Origin: Sebaldella termitidis ATCC 33386 | Lineage (GTDB): Bacteria; Fusobacteriota; Fusobacteriia; Fusobacteriales; Leptotrichiaceae | DNA length: 64,000 bases | Reading direction: 5' to 3' | Assembly (NCBI RefSeq): GCF_000024405.1 | Contig: NC_013517.1 | Span: 2,693,989-2,757,988, forward strand | Notes under the pieces: model-generated | Databases searched by the model: none | Seen by the model: only the letters and a program-made list of their open reading frames with translations | Told to the model about the DNA's origin: nothing | Part shown: one piece after another, positions 1-8,890 of the stretch | Layout of the letters: each line of letters begins with the position of its first letter | How positions within the stretch are numbered: position 1 is the first letter of the stretch | Program-made: the position numbers and the translations under genes

Positions 1-2
1 TC

Positions 3-113
3 TTCGTGGAATTTTTGAACTTGATTCCATATGAAAATCTTGATATTACAAATATACCCTCTGATAAAATTGAAAACTGGCAGTTATATATAAAACAACA
101 CCTTCATACTTAA
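3..113 (+). CDS. 3' end of an unidentified protein, probably the regulator paired with ImmA
   Basis: The frame is open from the left edge and ends at a TAA at 111-113, giving 36 visible residues with no recognisable domain. The stop overlaps the ATG of the following ImmA-like gene (TAATG), which shows translational coupling. In phages and integrative elements, ImmA/IrrE proteases usually follow a helix-turn-helix repressor in this way, so a regulator is likely, but this is inferred from context only. The 5' part lies outside the window. Confidence 0.5.
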   Translation, partial: FVEFLNLIPYENLDITNIPSDKIENWQLYIKQHLHT

Positions 114-570
114 TGGGATGGGAAGATGAAATTAGACTGAGAATTAAAAACCTGATCAAAAAATATAACACATCTGATCCTGCTATTTTATTAAAAAACT
201 AGGTATTATAGTACTATATGATGATTTAGGAGACTTAAAAGGATATTATAAACACCCACGAGGTAGAAAAGTAATAGTAGTCAACTCTTTACTCAGTAAA
301 TTTGCACAAATAATAGTCCTTGCACATGAACTTGGACATGCTATTTTACATTCAGGTTCTACAGTGGCTTTAATGCATAGACATATATTGCAATATAGTA
401 GCATAATGGAAAATGAAGCTAATAAATTCGCTGCAGAATTATTATTGAATGGATATGATACAGATAATATTGAATACTCCTACTGTTACTGTGATGAGGT
501 ATCTAATGATGAAAATGACAGGGTCTTATTAGAAAGATTAAGAGAATTCAAGTTTAGTAATAAATATTAA
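113..570 (+). pseudogene. ImmA/IrrE-type metallopeptidase, copy 1, frameshifted
   Basis: The ATG at 113 opens a frame of 29 codons that stops at TAG 200-202. The rest of the protein is in the -1 frame and includes the zinc-protease motif HELGH (about 328-342) and the downstream ENEANKFAAELL segment typical of ImmA/IrrE peptidases. ImmA proteases cleave the partner repressor and so derepress mobile elements. One base is missing near 190 compared with copy 2 at 1153. The lesion leaves an A-AAA-AAC heptamer (193-199) directly before the stop, and a -1 slip there would restore the full protein of about 150 residues, so some product may still be made. The likelier reading is a pseudogene. Confidence 0.75.
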
Positions 571-588
571 AATACACAAGGAGGTAAC

Positions 589-1137
589 ATGAAGAAAATA
601 ATAATATTGCTATTTTTATTAATTTTAATGAGTTGTAGCAAAGAATCCGGTTCACAAAAATCATTTGAAAACTTAATGTCAACATTTCAATCCGGCAATG
701 AGGATCAAATAATTAAAATTTCAGAAAGAAATTTTTCTGATAATCCATTTAATCAATATTTTTTTGAGGAAGCTCCGTTTTATCTTCAATCTTTCAAAAA
801 GATAAAATATAAAATAATTGAAGTAAAAGAAGATAAAAATACCGCTACTATAAAATTTTTAATTGAAGCACCAAATTTATCTGAGTATAGTATTGAACCG
901 TATCTAAAATTATCAACGAGTCAATTAACATTTTCAGGTTATAATAAAAAAGAGATACTTTTTCAAGCAACTAATGCTGCTTACTCATCTATTTTAGCTA
1001 GAAACGACCTAAAATATATTAAAAAAGAGCTTTCTTTAAATATTGTGAAAAAAAGAGGCAAATGGGTTATAGATGAAAATAGTCCTGATTTTATAGAATT
1101 TGTTGCTGTTCTTATTGAGCGAAAAACATCTTTTTAA
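589..1137 (+). CDS. Small lipoprotein, module copy 1
   Basis: This 182-residue protein starts with a lysine-rich n-region, a hydrophobic stretch and the lipobox LMSC, so it should be a lipid-anchored exported protein. An AAGGAGG site precedes the ATG. The body is about 50% identical by eye to the N-terminal half of the lipoprotein at 1577-2530, including a shared KKIKYKIIEVKE block and a KWVIDENSPD block, but it lacks the C-terminal domain of that paralogue. The fold resembles small DUF4878-like lipoproteins, which is a weak impression. Function is unknown. It sits directly after a broken ImmA gene. Confidence 0.8.
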   Translation: MKKIIILLFLLILMSCSKESGSQKSFENLMSTFQSGNEDQIIKISERNFSDNPFNQYFFEEAPFYLQSFKKIKYKIIEVKEDKNTATIKFLIEAPNLSEYSIEPYLKLSTSQLTFSGYNKKEILFQATNAAYSSILARNDLKYIKKELSLNIVKKRGKWVIDENSPDFIEFVAVLIERKTSF

Positions 1138-1152
1138 AATTATTACAGGTTA

Positions 1153-1580
1153 GATCAAAAAATATAACACATCTGATCCTGCTATATTATGTAAAAAACT
1201 AGGTATTATAGTACTATATGATGATTTAGGATACTTAAAAGGATATTAAACACCCACAAGGTAGAAAAGTAATAGTGGTCAACTCTTTACTCAGCAAATT
1301 TGCACAAATAATAGTCCTTGCACATGAACTTGGACATGCTATTTTATATTCAGGTTCTACAGTGGCTTTAATGCATAGACATATATTGCAATATAGTAAC
1401 ATAATGGAAAATGAAGCTAATAAATTCGCTGCAGAATTATTATTGAATGGATATGATACAGATAATATTGAATACTACTACTGTTACTGTGATGAGGTAT
1501 CTAATGATGAAATATTGTTGGAAAGATTAAGAGAATTCAAGTTTAGTAATAAATATCAAATATACAAGGAGATAACATGA
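1153..1580 (+). pseudogene. ImmA/IrrE-type metallopeptidase, copy 2, 5'-truncated and frameshifted
   Basis: This copy begins without a start codon at the duplication junction. It is read in one frame until a TAA inside GGATATTAAACACC near 1246, where two bases present in copy 1 are missing. It then continues in another frame with HELGH and the ENEANKFAAELL block. A fragment of 101 residues could start at GTG 1275. It ends TGA 1578-1580, overlapping the ATG of the next lipoprotein (ATGA). Its N-terminal part lacks the lesion seen in copy 1, so the two copies decayed independently. Confidence 0.75.
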
Positions 1581-2530
1581 AGAAAATAATAATATTATTA
1601 TTTTTATTGATTTTAATGAGTTGTAGTAAAACTCCCGAATCTCAAAAAGCATTTGAAAGTATAATGGCAGCTTTGCAATCTGGTAATTCTGAGCATGTAA
1701 CTAAAGTTTCAAATGAAGATTTATCTAGTGGTACATTTAAAGCATCTTATCTTGAGCAGCTACCATTTTATCTCGAACATTTTAAAAAGATAAAGTATAA
1801 AATAATTGAAGTAAAAGAAGAAAATAATACTAGTACTATAAAATTTTCAATTGAAGCTCCAAATCTATTCGAATATGCTCCTGAAGTATTTCAAAAAGTA
1901 CTAGCTGCATCATATGCAGGAACTACTCAAGAAATGGCTACTAAAACAATGAATAATGAATATTTAGAAATATTAAAAAAGAATAATTTAAAATATGTAA
2001 AGAAAGAACTTATTTTAAATATGCTAAAAAAGGATGGGAAATGGATAATAGATGAAAATAGTCCTGATATTACAGAATTTACATCTATTATTATTGGTAG
2101 ACTCGATAAACTAAATAATGGAGAACCTGCTAACAATGAAAAAGTTGAAACAAAATATTTCAAAAAAGGTGAAAGAGGTGTTTTAACTTTATCAGCTCAA
2201 ACTGTTTTAAGTGTTGAGTTTTATGAGAATGCAAAATATGAAAAATTACGTGAAGGTTATGAATTTGTTGTAATAAAATTATTAAAAGAAAATATAACAC
2301 AAGATATAATTCCTGGAACTCCAAGAGGTGAATATCAAATTGAAACCAAAGATAACATCTTAATCAAGCCAATATACATCTATGATTTTGGAGAATATAA
2401 TCAGGAGGCTATACCATCTGGCAACAAAATAGAACAAACTTTAGTTTATATGGTTCCAAAAGGGCAATCTAAAAATTTAGTAATTGTTGATGAGGGAATC
2501 AAATATGCTAGTTTTGATTTAGGACTTTAA
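1577..2530 (+). CDS. Lipoprotein with C-terminal DUF4352-like domain, module copy 2
   Basis: The 317-residue protein has the same signal sequence and LMSC lipobox as the protein at 589. After the shared region (about residues 20-180) comes an extra domain of about 120 residues, rich in beta-strand-like segments, that resembles the telokin-like DUF4352 domain of Gram-positive lipoproteins. That resemblance is from memory of the fold pattern. An AAGGAG site precedes the ATG, and the ATG overlaps the stop of the ImmA remnant. It is probably an exported, membrane-anchored cargo protein of the mobile element. Confidence 0.75.
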   Translation: MKKIIILLFLLILMSCSKTPESQKAFESIMAALQSGNSEHVTKVSNEDLSSGTFKASYLEQLPFYLEHFKKIKYKIIEVKEENNTSTIKFSIEAPNLFEYAPEVFQKVLAASYAGTTQEMATKTMNNEYLEILKKNNLKYVKKELILNMLKKDGKWIIDENSPDITEFTSIIIGRLDKLNNGEPANNEKVETKYFKKGERGVLTLSAQTVLSVEFYENAKYEKLREGYEFVVIKLLKENITQDIIPGTPRGEYQIETKDNILIKPIYIYDFGEYNQEAIPSGNKIEQTLVYMVPKGQSKNLVIVDEGIKYASFDLGL

Positions 2531-2569
2531 ATAAAAAAATCTCTCCCGACCAAGAAAGAGACTTAAAAC

Positions 2570-2608
2570 GTGATATAAATACCACCTTTGACATTGGAAT
2601 TATATCAC
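2570..2608 (+). promoter_or_regulatory. Perfect 9-bp inverted repeat before the integrase remnant
   Basis: GTGATATAA (2570-2578) pairs perfectly with TTATATCAC (2600-2608) around a 21-nt loop, and ACTTTTAC follows. It could be a weak terminator for the lipoprotein gene or an operator or integrase arm site. Nothing in the sequence separates these possibilities. Confidence 0.45.
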
Positions 2609-2642
2609 ACTTTTACTAAAAATAAAAGGATGTGATTTTTTT

Positions 2643-3678
2643 ATGCGTAACCCAAATGGATACGGATCCATTTTTAAATTATCTGGGAATCGGAGAAAGC
2701 CTTTTGCTGTTAGAATTACAAAAGGATATACCGATGAAGGAAAACAAATTTATAAATATTTAAGCTATCATAATACAAGAAGGGAGTCCATGCAAGCACT
2801 TGCAGCATACAATACAACCCCATATAATGTTGATGAAAACAATGTTACTTTTGGTGAATTATATGAAAAATGGAAAGAAAGACATTTTAAAGATTTAAGT
2901 AAGAATTCTATCAAAGGATATGAGACAAGCTACAATCACTGCAAGTCCATCTTAAATCTAAAAATAAAAGATATAAAAGCAATACATATGCAGAATTTAA
3001 TTGATAGTTTAGGTAAAAACCACGCTACTCTAAAAATTCTGAAAAGTTTATTAAATTTATTTTTCAAATATGCTATGGAAATGGATATTATCCAAAAAAG
3101 ACTATAGTAAATATATAAAAATTGGCAAACATGTAGTCATTAAATAAAGAACTATATTCACAGATCACGAAATCGATTTATTGTGGGCTAATTTGCAAAA
3201 TTTCAAATATGCCGTCCCAATCCTCATTATGATCTATACAGGCATGAGAATCAGCTAATTATTGACTCTGAGGAAGCAAGATATTGATTTAGTCGAGCAG
3301 ACTATTACAATTAAAGAAAGTAAGACTATCGCTGGAAGAAATAGAATCATGCCAATACATCCAAGATTGAAAGATTTAATACAAAGTAGGTATGAATATT
3401 CCTGCATTGATAATCTAGTTTCATCAACAACCTATAAAAAACCTTTAATCTATGTTAATTATTTAAATCGCTTATTTACACCTATTATGGAAACTCTTAA
3501 TATGGATCATACCCCTCATGATTGTAGACATACATTTGCGACAAGATTAAACGATACAGGTGGAAATTCCACAGCAATTAAGAAAATGATAGATCATGAA
3601 TCTTTTGCTTTAACTAAAAAAGTATACACTCATAAAAAAGTTGATGAATTGAGAAAAGCTTTGGAACTTGTAAATTAA
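2643..3678 (+). pseudogene. Tyrosine recombinase (phage/ICE integrase), broken
   Basis: The first part (2643-3107) has the arm-binding N-terminus (MRNPNGYGSIFKLSG) and SAM-like core-binding domain of Tn916/phage-type integrases. A frameshift near 3095 and stop codons near 3147 and 3257 separate it from the catalytic domain. The catalytic residues remain: Arg in TGMRIS just before the nonsense codon, His-x-x-Arg in HDCRHTF, and the Tyr in KVYTHKK. The usual LGH second His is DH here. The nonsense codon replaces the Glu of a normal RISELL motif. This is the relic of the element whose cargo lies to the left. Confidence 0.88.
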
Positions 3679-3835
3679 CATATTTTTTTAACTGGTTTTG
3701 TATACTGGTTATATATTACAGATTAATTTTATACAAATTTCAGAAAAATCATAGTCATTCAAAGTACTATTGATTGGCAGAAGTCAAAAAAATAATATAA
3801 TTTTATATTATCAAAATAATAACAGGAGGCAGCAA

Positions 3836-5014
3836 ATGTTAAATTTTACTTATAATATTCCAACTAAAATAATATTTGGAAAAGATGAATTAGGAAGACT
3901 CCCGAAAGAAATTCTTCTTCACGGGAACAGAGTTTTATTTTTATATGGAAAAAATAGTATAAAAAAGACCGGACTATATGATAAAGTTGTTTCACTTTTA
4001 AATGATAAAGGCATATTCTTTAAGGAGCTCTCAGGCGTAAAGCCTAATCCTGACATATCCAGCGTAAGAGAAGGAATTAAAATAATAAAGGAAAATAACC
4101 TTAATTTTATACTCGCTGTGGGAGGAGGCAGCACTATTGACTGTGCTAAGGCTGTTTCAGCCGGCGCGAATTATACAGGAGACCCATGGGACTTTCTTCT
4201 TGGCAAAGCAAAGGTGAAAAATGTACTCCCTATAGGCTCTATATTGACGCTTGCCGCTACAGGCTCTGAAATGAACGGCGGCTCTGTTATTTCAAATGAA
4301 AAGACACAGGAAAAACTGGCTTTTGGTCATCCGCTTCTTGTACCGGTCTTTACATTTGAAGATCCTACACTTACATTTAGTGTCTCAAAATACCAGACTG
4401 CTGCCGGTGCTACTGACATAGTCAGTCATCTTCTGGAACAATATTTTTCATCCCATAATGATGACGGACTTCCTGACAGACTTACCGAGGCAATGATGAT
4501 AAATGTTATTAATTATGCAAAAAAAGCTGTCTTAGAACCGGATAATTATGAAGCCAGAGCAAACCTTATGTGGACAAGCTCTCTTGCTCTGAATAATCTG
4601 GTTACATATGGAAAAAAACACGGGGACTGGGCTTCACACGGGATTGAACATGAAGTAAGTGCTATTTATGATATTACTCATGGTGCCGGACTTGCCATAC
4701 TTTTCCCGAATGTTCTGAAATATTATCTGAATAAAGACATCGCTGAATCTCTTCCGCTTACAAAATTCCTGAATCTGGGGAAAAATGTATTCGGCATATC
4801 CAATGATGATGAAAAAGCAGCGGCTTTGAAAACTATTGAAAAAATAAGGGATTTCTTTGATACACTGGACATGCCGTCAAAGCTTTCCGATGAAAATGTG
4901 GATGATTCCAAAATTGATGTCATGGCCAAAGGTGCTGCCAGAAAAGGAACACTCGGCTACTATCATATGCTTGAAGAAAGAGATATTTTTGAAATACTTA
5001 AAAAATCTGTATAA
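3836..5014 (+). CDS. Iron-containing alcohol dehydrogenase (butanol dehydrogenase type)
   Basis: The protein is 392 residues, the family's normal size. It oxidises or reduces primary alcohols and aldehydes with NAD(P)H, as in fermentative butanol dehydrogenases and YqhD. The N-terminus (FTYNIPTKIIFGKDEL), the GGGS nucleotide-binding loop and the metal-ligand segment HGIEHEVSAIYDITHGAGLAI match this class, with the histidines in that segment as metal ligands. I chose the ATG at 3836 because AGGAGG lies just upstream at about 3824; a longer frame from 3770 lacks a site. It is followed by a strong terminator and appears monocistronic. Confidence 0.9.
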   Translation: MLNFTYNIPTKIIFGKDELGRLPKEILLHGNRVLFLYGKNSIKKTGLYDKVVSLLNDKGIFFKELSGVKPNPDISSVREGIKIIKENNLNFILAVGGGSTIDCAKAVSAGANYTGDPWDFLLGKAKVKNVLPIGSILTLAATGSEMNGGSVISNEKTQEKLAFGHPLLVPVFTFEDPTLTFSVSKYQTAAGATDIVSHLLEQYFSSHNDDGLPDRLTEAMMINVINYAKKAVLEPDNYEARANLMWTSSLALNNLVTYGKKHGDWASHGIEHEVSAIYDITHGAGLAILFPNVLKYYLNKDIAESLPLTKFLNLGKNVFGISNDDEKAAALKTIEKIRDFFDTLDMPSKLSDENVDDSKIDVMAKGAARKGTLGYYHMLEERDIFEILKKSV

Positions 5015-5032
5015 TTAAATAAATTTTGAAAT

Positions 5033-5070
5033 AAATCACCTGTATTTTCTTCTATCAGGTGATTTTGTTA
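5033..5070 (+). terminator. Terminator of the alcohol dehydrogenase gene
   Basis: AAATCACCTG (5033-5042) pairs perfectly with CAGGTGATTT (5056-5065), and a T-rich tail follows. Confidence 0.85.
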
Positions 5071-5075
5071 TAAAA

Positions 5076-5106
5076 AATAAAAGCAACAGTTTTATAAAAC
5101 CGTTGC
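5076..5106 (-). terminator. Terminator of the Xer-like recombinase gene
   Basis: On the minus strand GCAACGGTTTT pairs with AAAACTGTTGC (one mismatch) and is followed by TTTTATTTTTT. It lies 75 bp beyond the recombinase stop. Confidence 0.8.
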
Positions 5107-5181
5107 CTATATTTAGGTTTCTGCTCTTTGATTTAATATAAAAACATTTTGTTTCATATAAACTTTTGCATGTCTATATTT

Positions 5182-5973
5182 TTATATTATATCCTCCAGC
5201 ATCTCCTGAAATTGTCTCTTATTCAGACTTGTATATATTCTGGTGGTTTCCAGTGAGGAATGTCCCAGTATATCTGCAAGTGCAGCAATATTATTATTCT
5301 TTTTCAAAAACTGAACAGCAAATAAGTGCCTGAAAGCATGTGCATGTACCTTGCTCTTTTTCAAACCGCCGCGTGCATTGGCTGCACTTTGTTTCAGTGA
5401 ATTATGTATGTATATCCTGCTTACTTCGATTATGCTTCCGCTTTTTATATTTCTTTCTCCGCAGTATTTTTTCAATATATTTATCAAATTTTTTGAAAGA
5501 ATTATAATTCTGATTTTTCCTTTATTCTCTATTTCCACTATACCTGTTTTCAGATTTTCTACATGAATATACTTGAGTTCGGATACTCTTATTCCAGTAT
5601 GAGCCAGAACCACCATAGTAATCCTGATTTTCTCGTTAATAGCAAATTTCAGAAGTCTTTTATACTCCCTTTCCGTAAGAAAGTCATCTTTAATACTCAT
5701 TCTGTGCACTTTCTCTGCTTTTAATCTTACATCTATACCCAGACTCTTAAAAAAATTATTTAAAGTAGTTACTTTTCTGTTTATTGTACTCACTTTATAA
5801 TTGTTTTTCAGATATTTTCTGTAATTATGAATCTCTTTTGGAATAATCTCCAGATTTTTTTCAGGAAGAAATTCCAAAAACTTTTTTATATCCGCCATAT
5901 ATGCGTTAATTGTAGTCTGCGAAAAAAATTTCATCTGAAGAGTATTTTTATATTCTTCTATAATTTTATCCAT
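5182..5973 (-). CDS. Stand-alone Xer-family tyrosine recombinase
   Basis: The 263-residue protein has an N-terminal SAM-like core-binding domain (to about residue 100) and a catalytic domain. The catalytic set is visible: Arg in HTGIRVSEL, Lys in ENKGKIRI, HAFRH, LGHSSLETT and the nucleophile Tyr in RIYTS. It is slightly shorter than XerC/XerD (about 300). ATG 5973 is preferred over TTG 5988 because GGGGAA precedes it. The gene is monocistronic, with a terminator behind it. Two dif-like sites lie 224-488 bp upstream, the nearer one over its putative promoter. A minus-strand TATAAT (about 6175-6180) with a TTAACT -35 inside that site, 17 nt apart, fits a promoter under feedback by the recombinase. 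Whether it is the chromosomal dimer resolvase or an invertase is not decidable here. Confidence 0.85.
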   Translation of the reverse strand: MDKIIEEYKNTLQMKFFSQTTINAYMADIKKFLEFLPEKNLEIIPKEIHNYRKYLKNNYKVSTINRKVTTLNNFFKSLGIDVRLKAEKVHRMSIKDDFLTEREYKRLLKFAINEKIRITMVVLAHTGIRVSELKYIHVENLKTGIVEIENKGKIRIIILSKNLINILKKYCGERNIKSGSIIEVSRIYIHNSLKQSAANARGGLKKSKVHAHAFRHLFAVQFLKKNNNIAALADILGHSSLETTRIYTSLNKRQFQEMLEDII

Positions 5974-6196
5974 AAATATTTTCCCCAATGTGTTATCTTC
6001 ATAATTAAAGTTATTTATTAATTTGTTTTATTTATTTCGAAAAACTTTATAACTGTAAAAAGTATTTCAAATAATTTATTTTCAAATATTACAGAAGCTT
6101 TTTTCCTTTATTTTGCAGAAAAAAAAAATTTTGTATCAATTTATTAATAGCTTCTCTAAACCCTTATTTTTTGATTATAACACAAAACTACAAAAT

Positions 6197-6225
6197 AGTT
6201 AACATAATTATATATTATGTTAACT
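6197..6225. other. dif-like 29-bp palindromic Xer site, copy 1
   Basis: Arms AGTTAACATAA and TTATGTTAACT are perfect inverted repeats around the 7-nt spacer TTATATA. The right arm differs at one position from the XerD half-site of Escherichia coli dif (TTATGTTAAAT) and at one from that of Bacillus subtilis (TTATGTAAACT). The site covers the putative -35 of the recombinase gene. Confidence 0.7.
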
Positions 6226-7104
6226 TATTTAAATAAAAAATAAAAAGCCCTAATTTTTTAAGAAAAATATTTTTAGCTTATCAACTATACTTTTTAATCT
6301 TTTTACAATTATACTCATTTTTTGTTTTATAAACTTTTCTTTAAAATATCAATCTTTAAATCAAAACTTTTTATATATACGATATTGTATAATTTTATCA
6401 TTTAGTTTGTCAAGTATTAATTCTATTAGGTAAGTTAACATAATATATAATTATGTTAACTAAAAAATTTGAGAAAGGAGTATCTTGAAACAAAAGTTTT
6501 GATTTTAACTACCTTCCAATGAAAATGTAACAGCGTATAACGGATTATATTAAGTGCAAAAAGCAGTCTGCATAAATTAATAAGTATTATATTTAGCAGC
6601 TAGACCACATCTTTTGTATTATACTATAAATAGAATATTCATGTAATAATATACCCCGTGAAAATATATAAATTTACATTTTTTACTTTAGTACATTTTA
6701 AAACCATATGCTTATACAGAGATTTTTTCAAAACCGGAGAATTATCCAGACTGTTTACTGTAATCTGTTATAATTTTTTTTGAAATACTCGTCACAGTAT
6801 TATTTATTAAAGTAACTAGTATATTAAACATTGTAGTGGAATAAGAGTTTTGGAAATAATATTTTTTAATTTTGATAAGTTATAACCCCGCATATACCTC
6901 AAAATTTCATGATAATATATAATTATAAAACCACCGCTTGCAAGAAACTTTAAATAAATAAAAACAGATGTATTTGAATTATCGGGGTCAAATTTTCTAA
7001 ATAGTATAATCGCAAAATCAAATTTTAAGATCAGCACAGATGGTTTTTGAAATAAATCATATATGGTTTAAAAATCTTTCTTAAAGTGAAATAACAGTAC
7101 AAAA
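6226..7104. other. Gene-poor region around the dif-like pair
   Basis: The 207-bp segment between the sites holds plausible -10 boxes on both strands (TATAAT 6388-6393 plus; another on the minus strand near 6310), as an invertible promoter segment would. To the right, AAAGGAG at about 6474 precedes a TTG reading frame of only five codons. No convincing gene is seen to 7104; a minus-strand frame at 6816-7037 has no ribosome binding site. Confidence 0.4.
6433..6461. other. dif-like 29-bp palindromic Xer site, copy 2 (inverted)
   Basis: The same two 11-nt arms surround the spacer TATATAA, the reverse complement of the copy 1 spacer. The whole 29-mer is therefore the exact reverse complement of copy 1, and the pair flanks 207 bp (6226-6432) in inverted orientation. 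Recombination between them would invert that segment. Confidence 0.7.
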
Positions 7105-7139
7105 AAAGTTACTTCCACAGATCAGGTGGAAGTAACTTT
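7105..7139 (-). terminator. Terminator of coaBC
   Basis: A perfect 14-bp stem (AAAGTTACTTCCAC with GTGGAAGTAACTTT) is followed on the minus strand by a run of seven T. It lies 15 bp beyond the coaBC stop. Confidence 0.9.
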
Positions 7140-7154
7140 CTTAATTATATGATT

Positions 7155-8339
7155 TTATAAAAATTTTTCTTCAATAGTTTTCCATATCTCTTTCGAGACC
7201 TTCTTTTTTTCCATTTTTTCAAAATCTGTTTCAAAATCTTTTCCCAATAAAGTAATTGTATTATCATCAGTTCCGAAATTATCGACAGAATTTACTACAA
7301 TCATATCAAGATTTTTTTTCTGGAGCTTTTCTTTTGCATTTTCAATTAAATTTTCACTTTCAGCAGCAAAGCCCACCAGAATTTTATCCTTTTTTATTTT
7401 TCCTAATTCCAGAAGAATATCTTTATTTCTTATAAAATTAACTGTTAACATATCACCTTTTTTTATCTTTTTATCTGCAGTATATTCAGGTCTGTAATCG
7501 GCTACTGCTGCTGCTGCAATGATAATATCCTGCTCCGCCTCATATTTCATCACTTCTCCGTACATTTCCTCCGCTGTTCTTACCTCTACTATATTTACCC
7601 GGTCAGGCTTGTCTATATTTGTCGGTCCGCTCACAATTGTAACATCAGCTCCCAGCTTTTCAGCTTCTTCACCGAGAGAATATCCCATTTTTCCTGTAGA
7701 TCTGTTTGAAAAATATCTTATAGGGTCTAACGGCTCCTCAGTTCTTCCCGCTGTTATCAATACCTTTTTCCCTGCCAAAGGCTTATCTGTACTGATTTTT
7801 TCAGTTTCTTCCAGTTCTTTTGAAATTATCTTTATAATCTCCTGCTCGTTTTTCAATCTTCCTTTAGCATTTACATTACAAGCCAGAAGTCCTTCATCTG
7901 CTTCTATAAATTTATAACCGTATTTTTTTAATTTTTTTATATTTTCAGCCAAGATTGGATTTTCATACATTCTTACATTCATTGCCAGTGCAAAATAAAC
8001 AGTTTTATTAAATGCTGAAATTACAGTGGAAAGCATATCATCTGCTATACCTCCGGCTACCTTTCCCACTATATTATATGTAGCTGGTGCTACCAGTATA
8101 ATATCAGCCCAGTCAGCAAGAGCAATATGTTCCACATTCACATTAAAATTTCTTTCCCACATATCCACTGCTACATCATGCTTTGATAACGATTCGAATG
8201 CTAGCGGCGTTATTATTTTAGCTGCATTTTCAGTCATCACTACTTTTACGTCATATCCCCTTTTTCTCAAGCCTGATACTATATTCGCAGCCTTATATGC
8301 TGCAATACCTCCGCTTACCCCGATTAAGATATTTTTCAT
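7155..8339 (-). CDS. coaBC: Bifunctional phosphopantothenoylcysteine decarboxylase / phosphopantothenate-cysteine ligase
   Basis: This 394-residue protein catalyses two cytosolic steps of coenzyme A synthesis: joining cysteine to 4'-phosphopantothenate and FMN-dependent decarboxylation of the product. The N-terminal CoaC flavoprotein domain has GVSGGIAAYK, the active-site His in NVEHIALADWAD and the AMN-R-MYENP substrate loop. The Cys-containing flap reads LLACNVNAKGRL. The CoaB domain starts near residue 190 with ITAGRTEEPLDPIRYFSNRS and includes the KIKK-containing ligand loop. AAGGAT precedes the ATG. It is followed by its own terminator. The pantothenate transporter panF lies divergently about 800 bp away. 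Confidence 0.95.
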   Translation of the reverse strand: MKNILIGVSGGIAAYKAANIVSGLRKRGYDVKVVMTENAAKIITPLAFESLSKHDVAVDMWERNFNVNVEHIALADWADIILVAPATYNIVGKVAGGIADDMLSTVISAFNKTVYFALAMNVRMYENPILAENIKKLKKYGYKFIEADEGLLACNVNAKGRLKNEQEIIKIISKELEETEKISTDKPLAGKKVLITAGRTEEPLDPIRYFSNRSTGKMGYSLGEEAEKLGADVTIVSGPTNIDKPDRVNIVEVRTAEEMYGEVMKYEAEQDIIIAAAAVADYRPEYTADKKIKKGDMLTVNFIRNKDILLELGKIKKDKILVGFAAESENLIENAKEKLQKKNLDMIVVNSVDNFGTDDNTITLLGKDFETDFEKMEKKKVSKEIWKTIEEKFL

Positions 8340-8812
8340 TATTTTATCCTTTCCGGTACACTTTACTTTTTGTTTAAATTATAAAATTTTACAGTTTCCC
8401 TGATTTCTGTTAATATTATATTTTTTTATAATCAGGATATCAAAATTTCATATATTATTTTATTTCATTTTTCAAATATTTGCAAGCTTTACTGATGTAA
8501 TATCAAGCAATGTCAGATATCCAAAGCCCCTTTTACAGATATGGCTGATAATAATACTGCCGATAACAGAATATGAAATAATATAAGAATAAAAACTACA
8601 CTTGGAATATCATAATAACAAAATACTTTCTGTTCCATGACAATTCTTTTATATAAAATTTATTTATTTTGCACATCTGATTTATAAAAATAAAATTAAC
8701 AGATATCAGTGTTCACAGTATGTTTATTAATATCTCCTGATATTTTTACTGTAGCTGTCATTTTTATAAAATCACTTCATTTTGCCATAATATACCCTGA
8801 GATTTAATATAC

Positions 8813-8841
8813 TTGATATCTTGGATTATATCATGTATAAT
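8813..8841 (+). promoter_or_regulatory. Sigma-70-type promoter of yhdT-panF
   Basis: TTGATA (8813-8818) and TATAAT (8836-8841) are 17 nt apart, about 50 bp before the yhdT start. The rest of the interval 8340-8812 is AT-rich with nothing I can identify. Confidence 0.75.
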
Positions 8842-8890
8842 CACTTAAACAATATTTTTTCTAAAATATTACATTTAGCGGAGGTGTATT

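Larger units (their letters stand above)
154..2100 (+). repeat. Tandem duplication of an ImmA-lipoprotein module
   Basis: The sequence beginning GATCAAAAAATATAAC at 154 begins again at 1153, and near-identity continues through the ImmA body. Homology then continues, more diverged, through the lipoprotein gene to about 1137 in copy 1 and 2100 in copy 2. The unit is therefore about 1 kb in direct orientation. Copy 2 lacks the first ImmA codons. Each copy has its own, different ImmA lesion. Confidence 0.85.

Noticed and set aside
6816..7037. Minus-strand frame of 73 codons
   Set aside because: No ribosome binding site, no domain, AT-rich composition typical of noncoding DNA.
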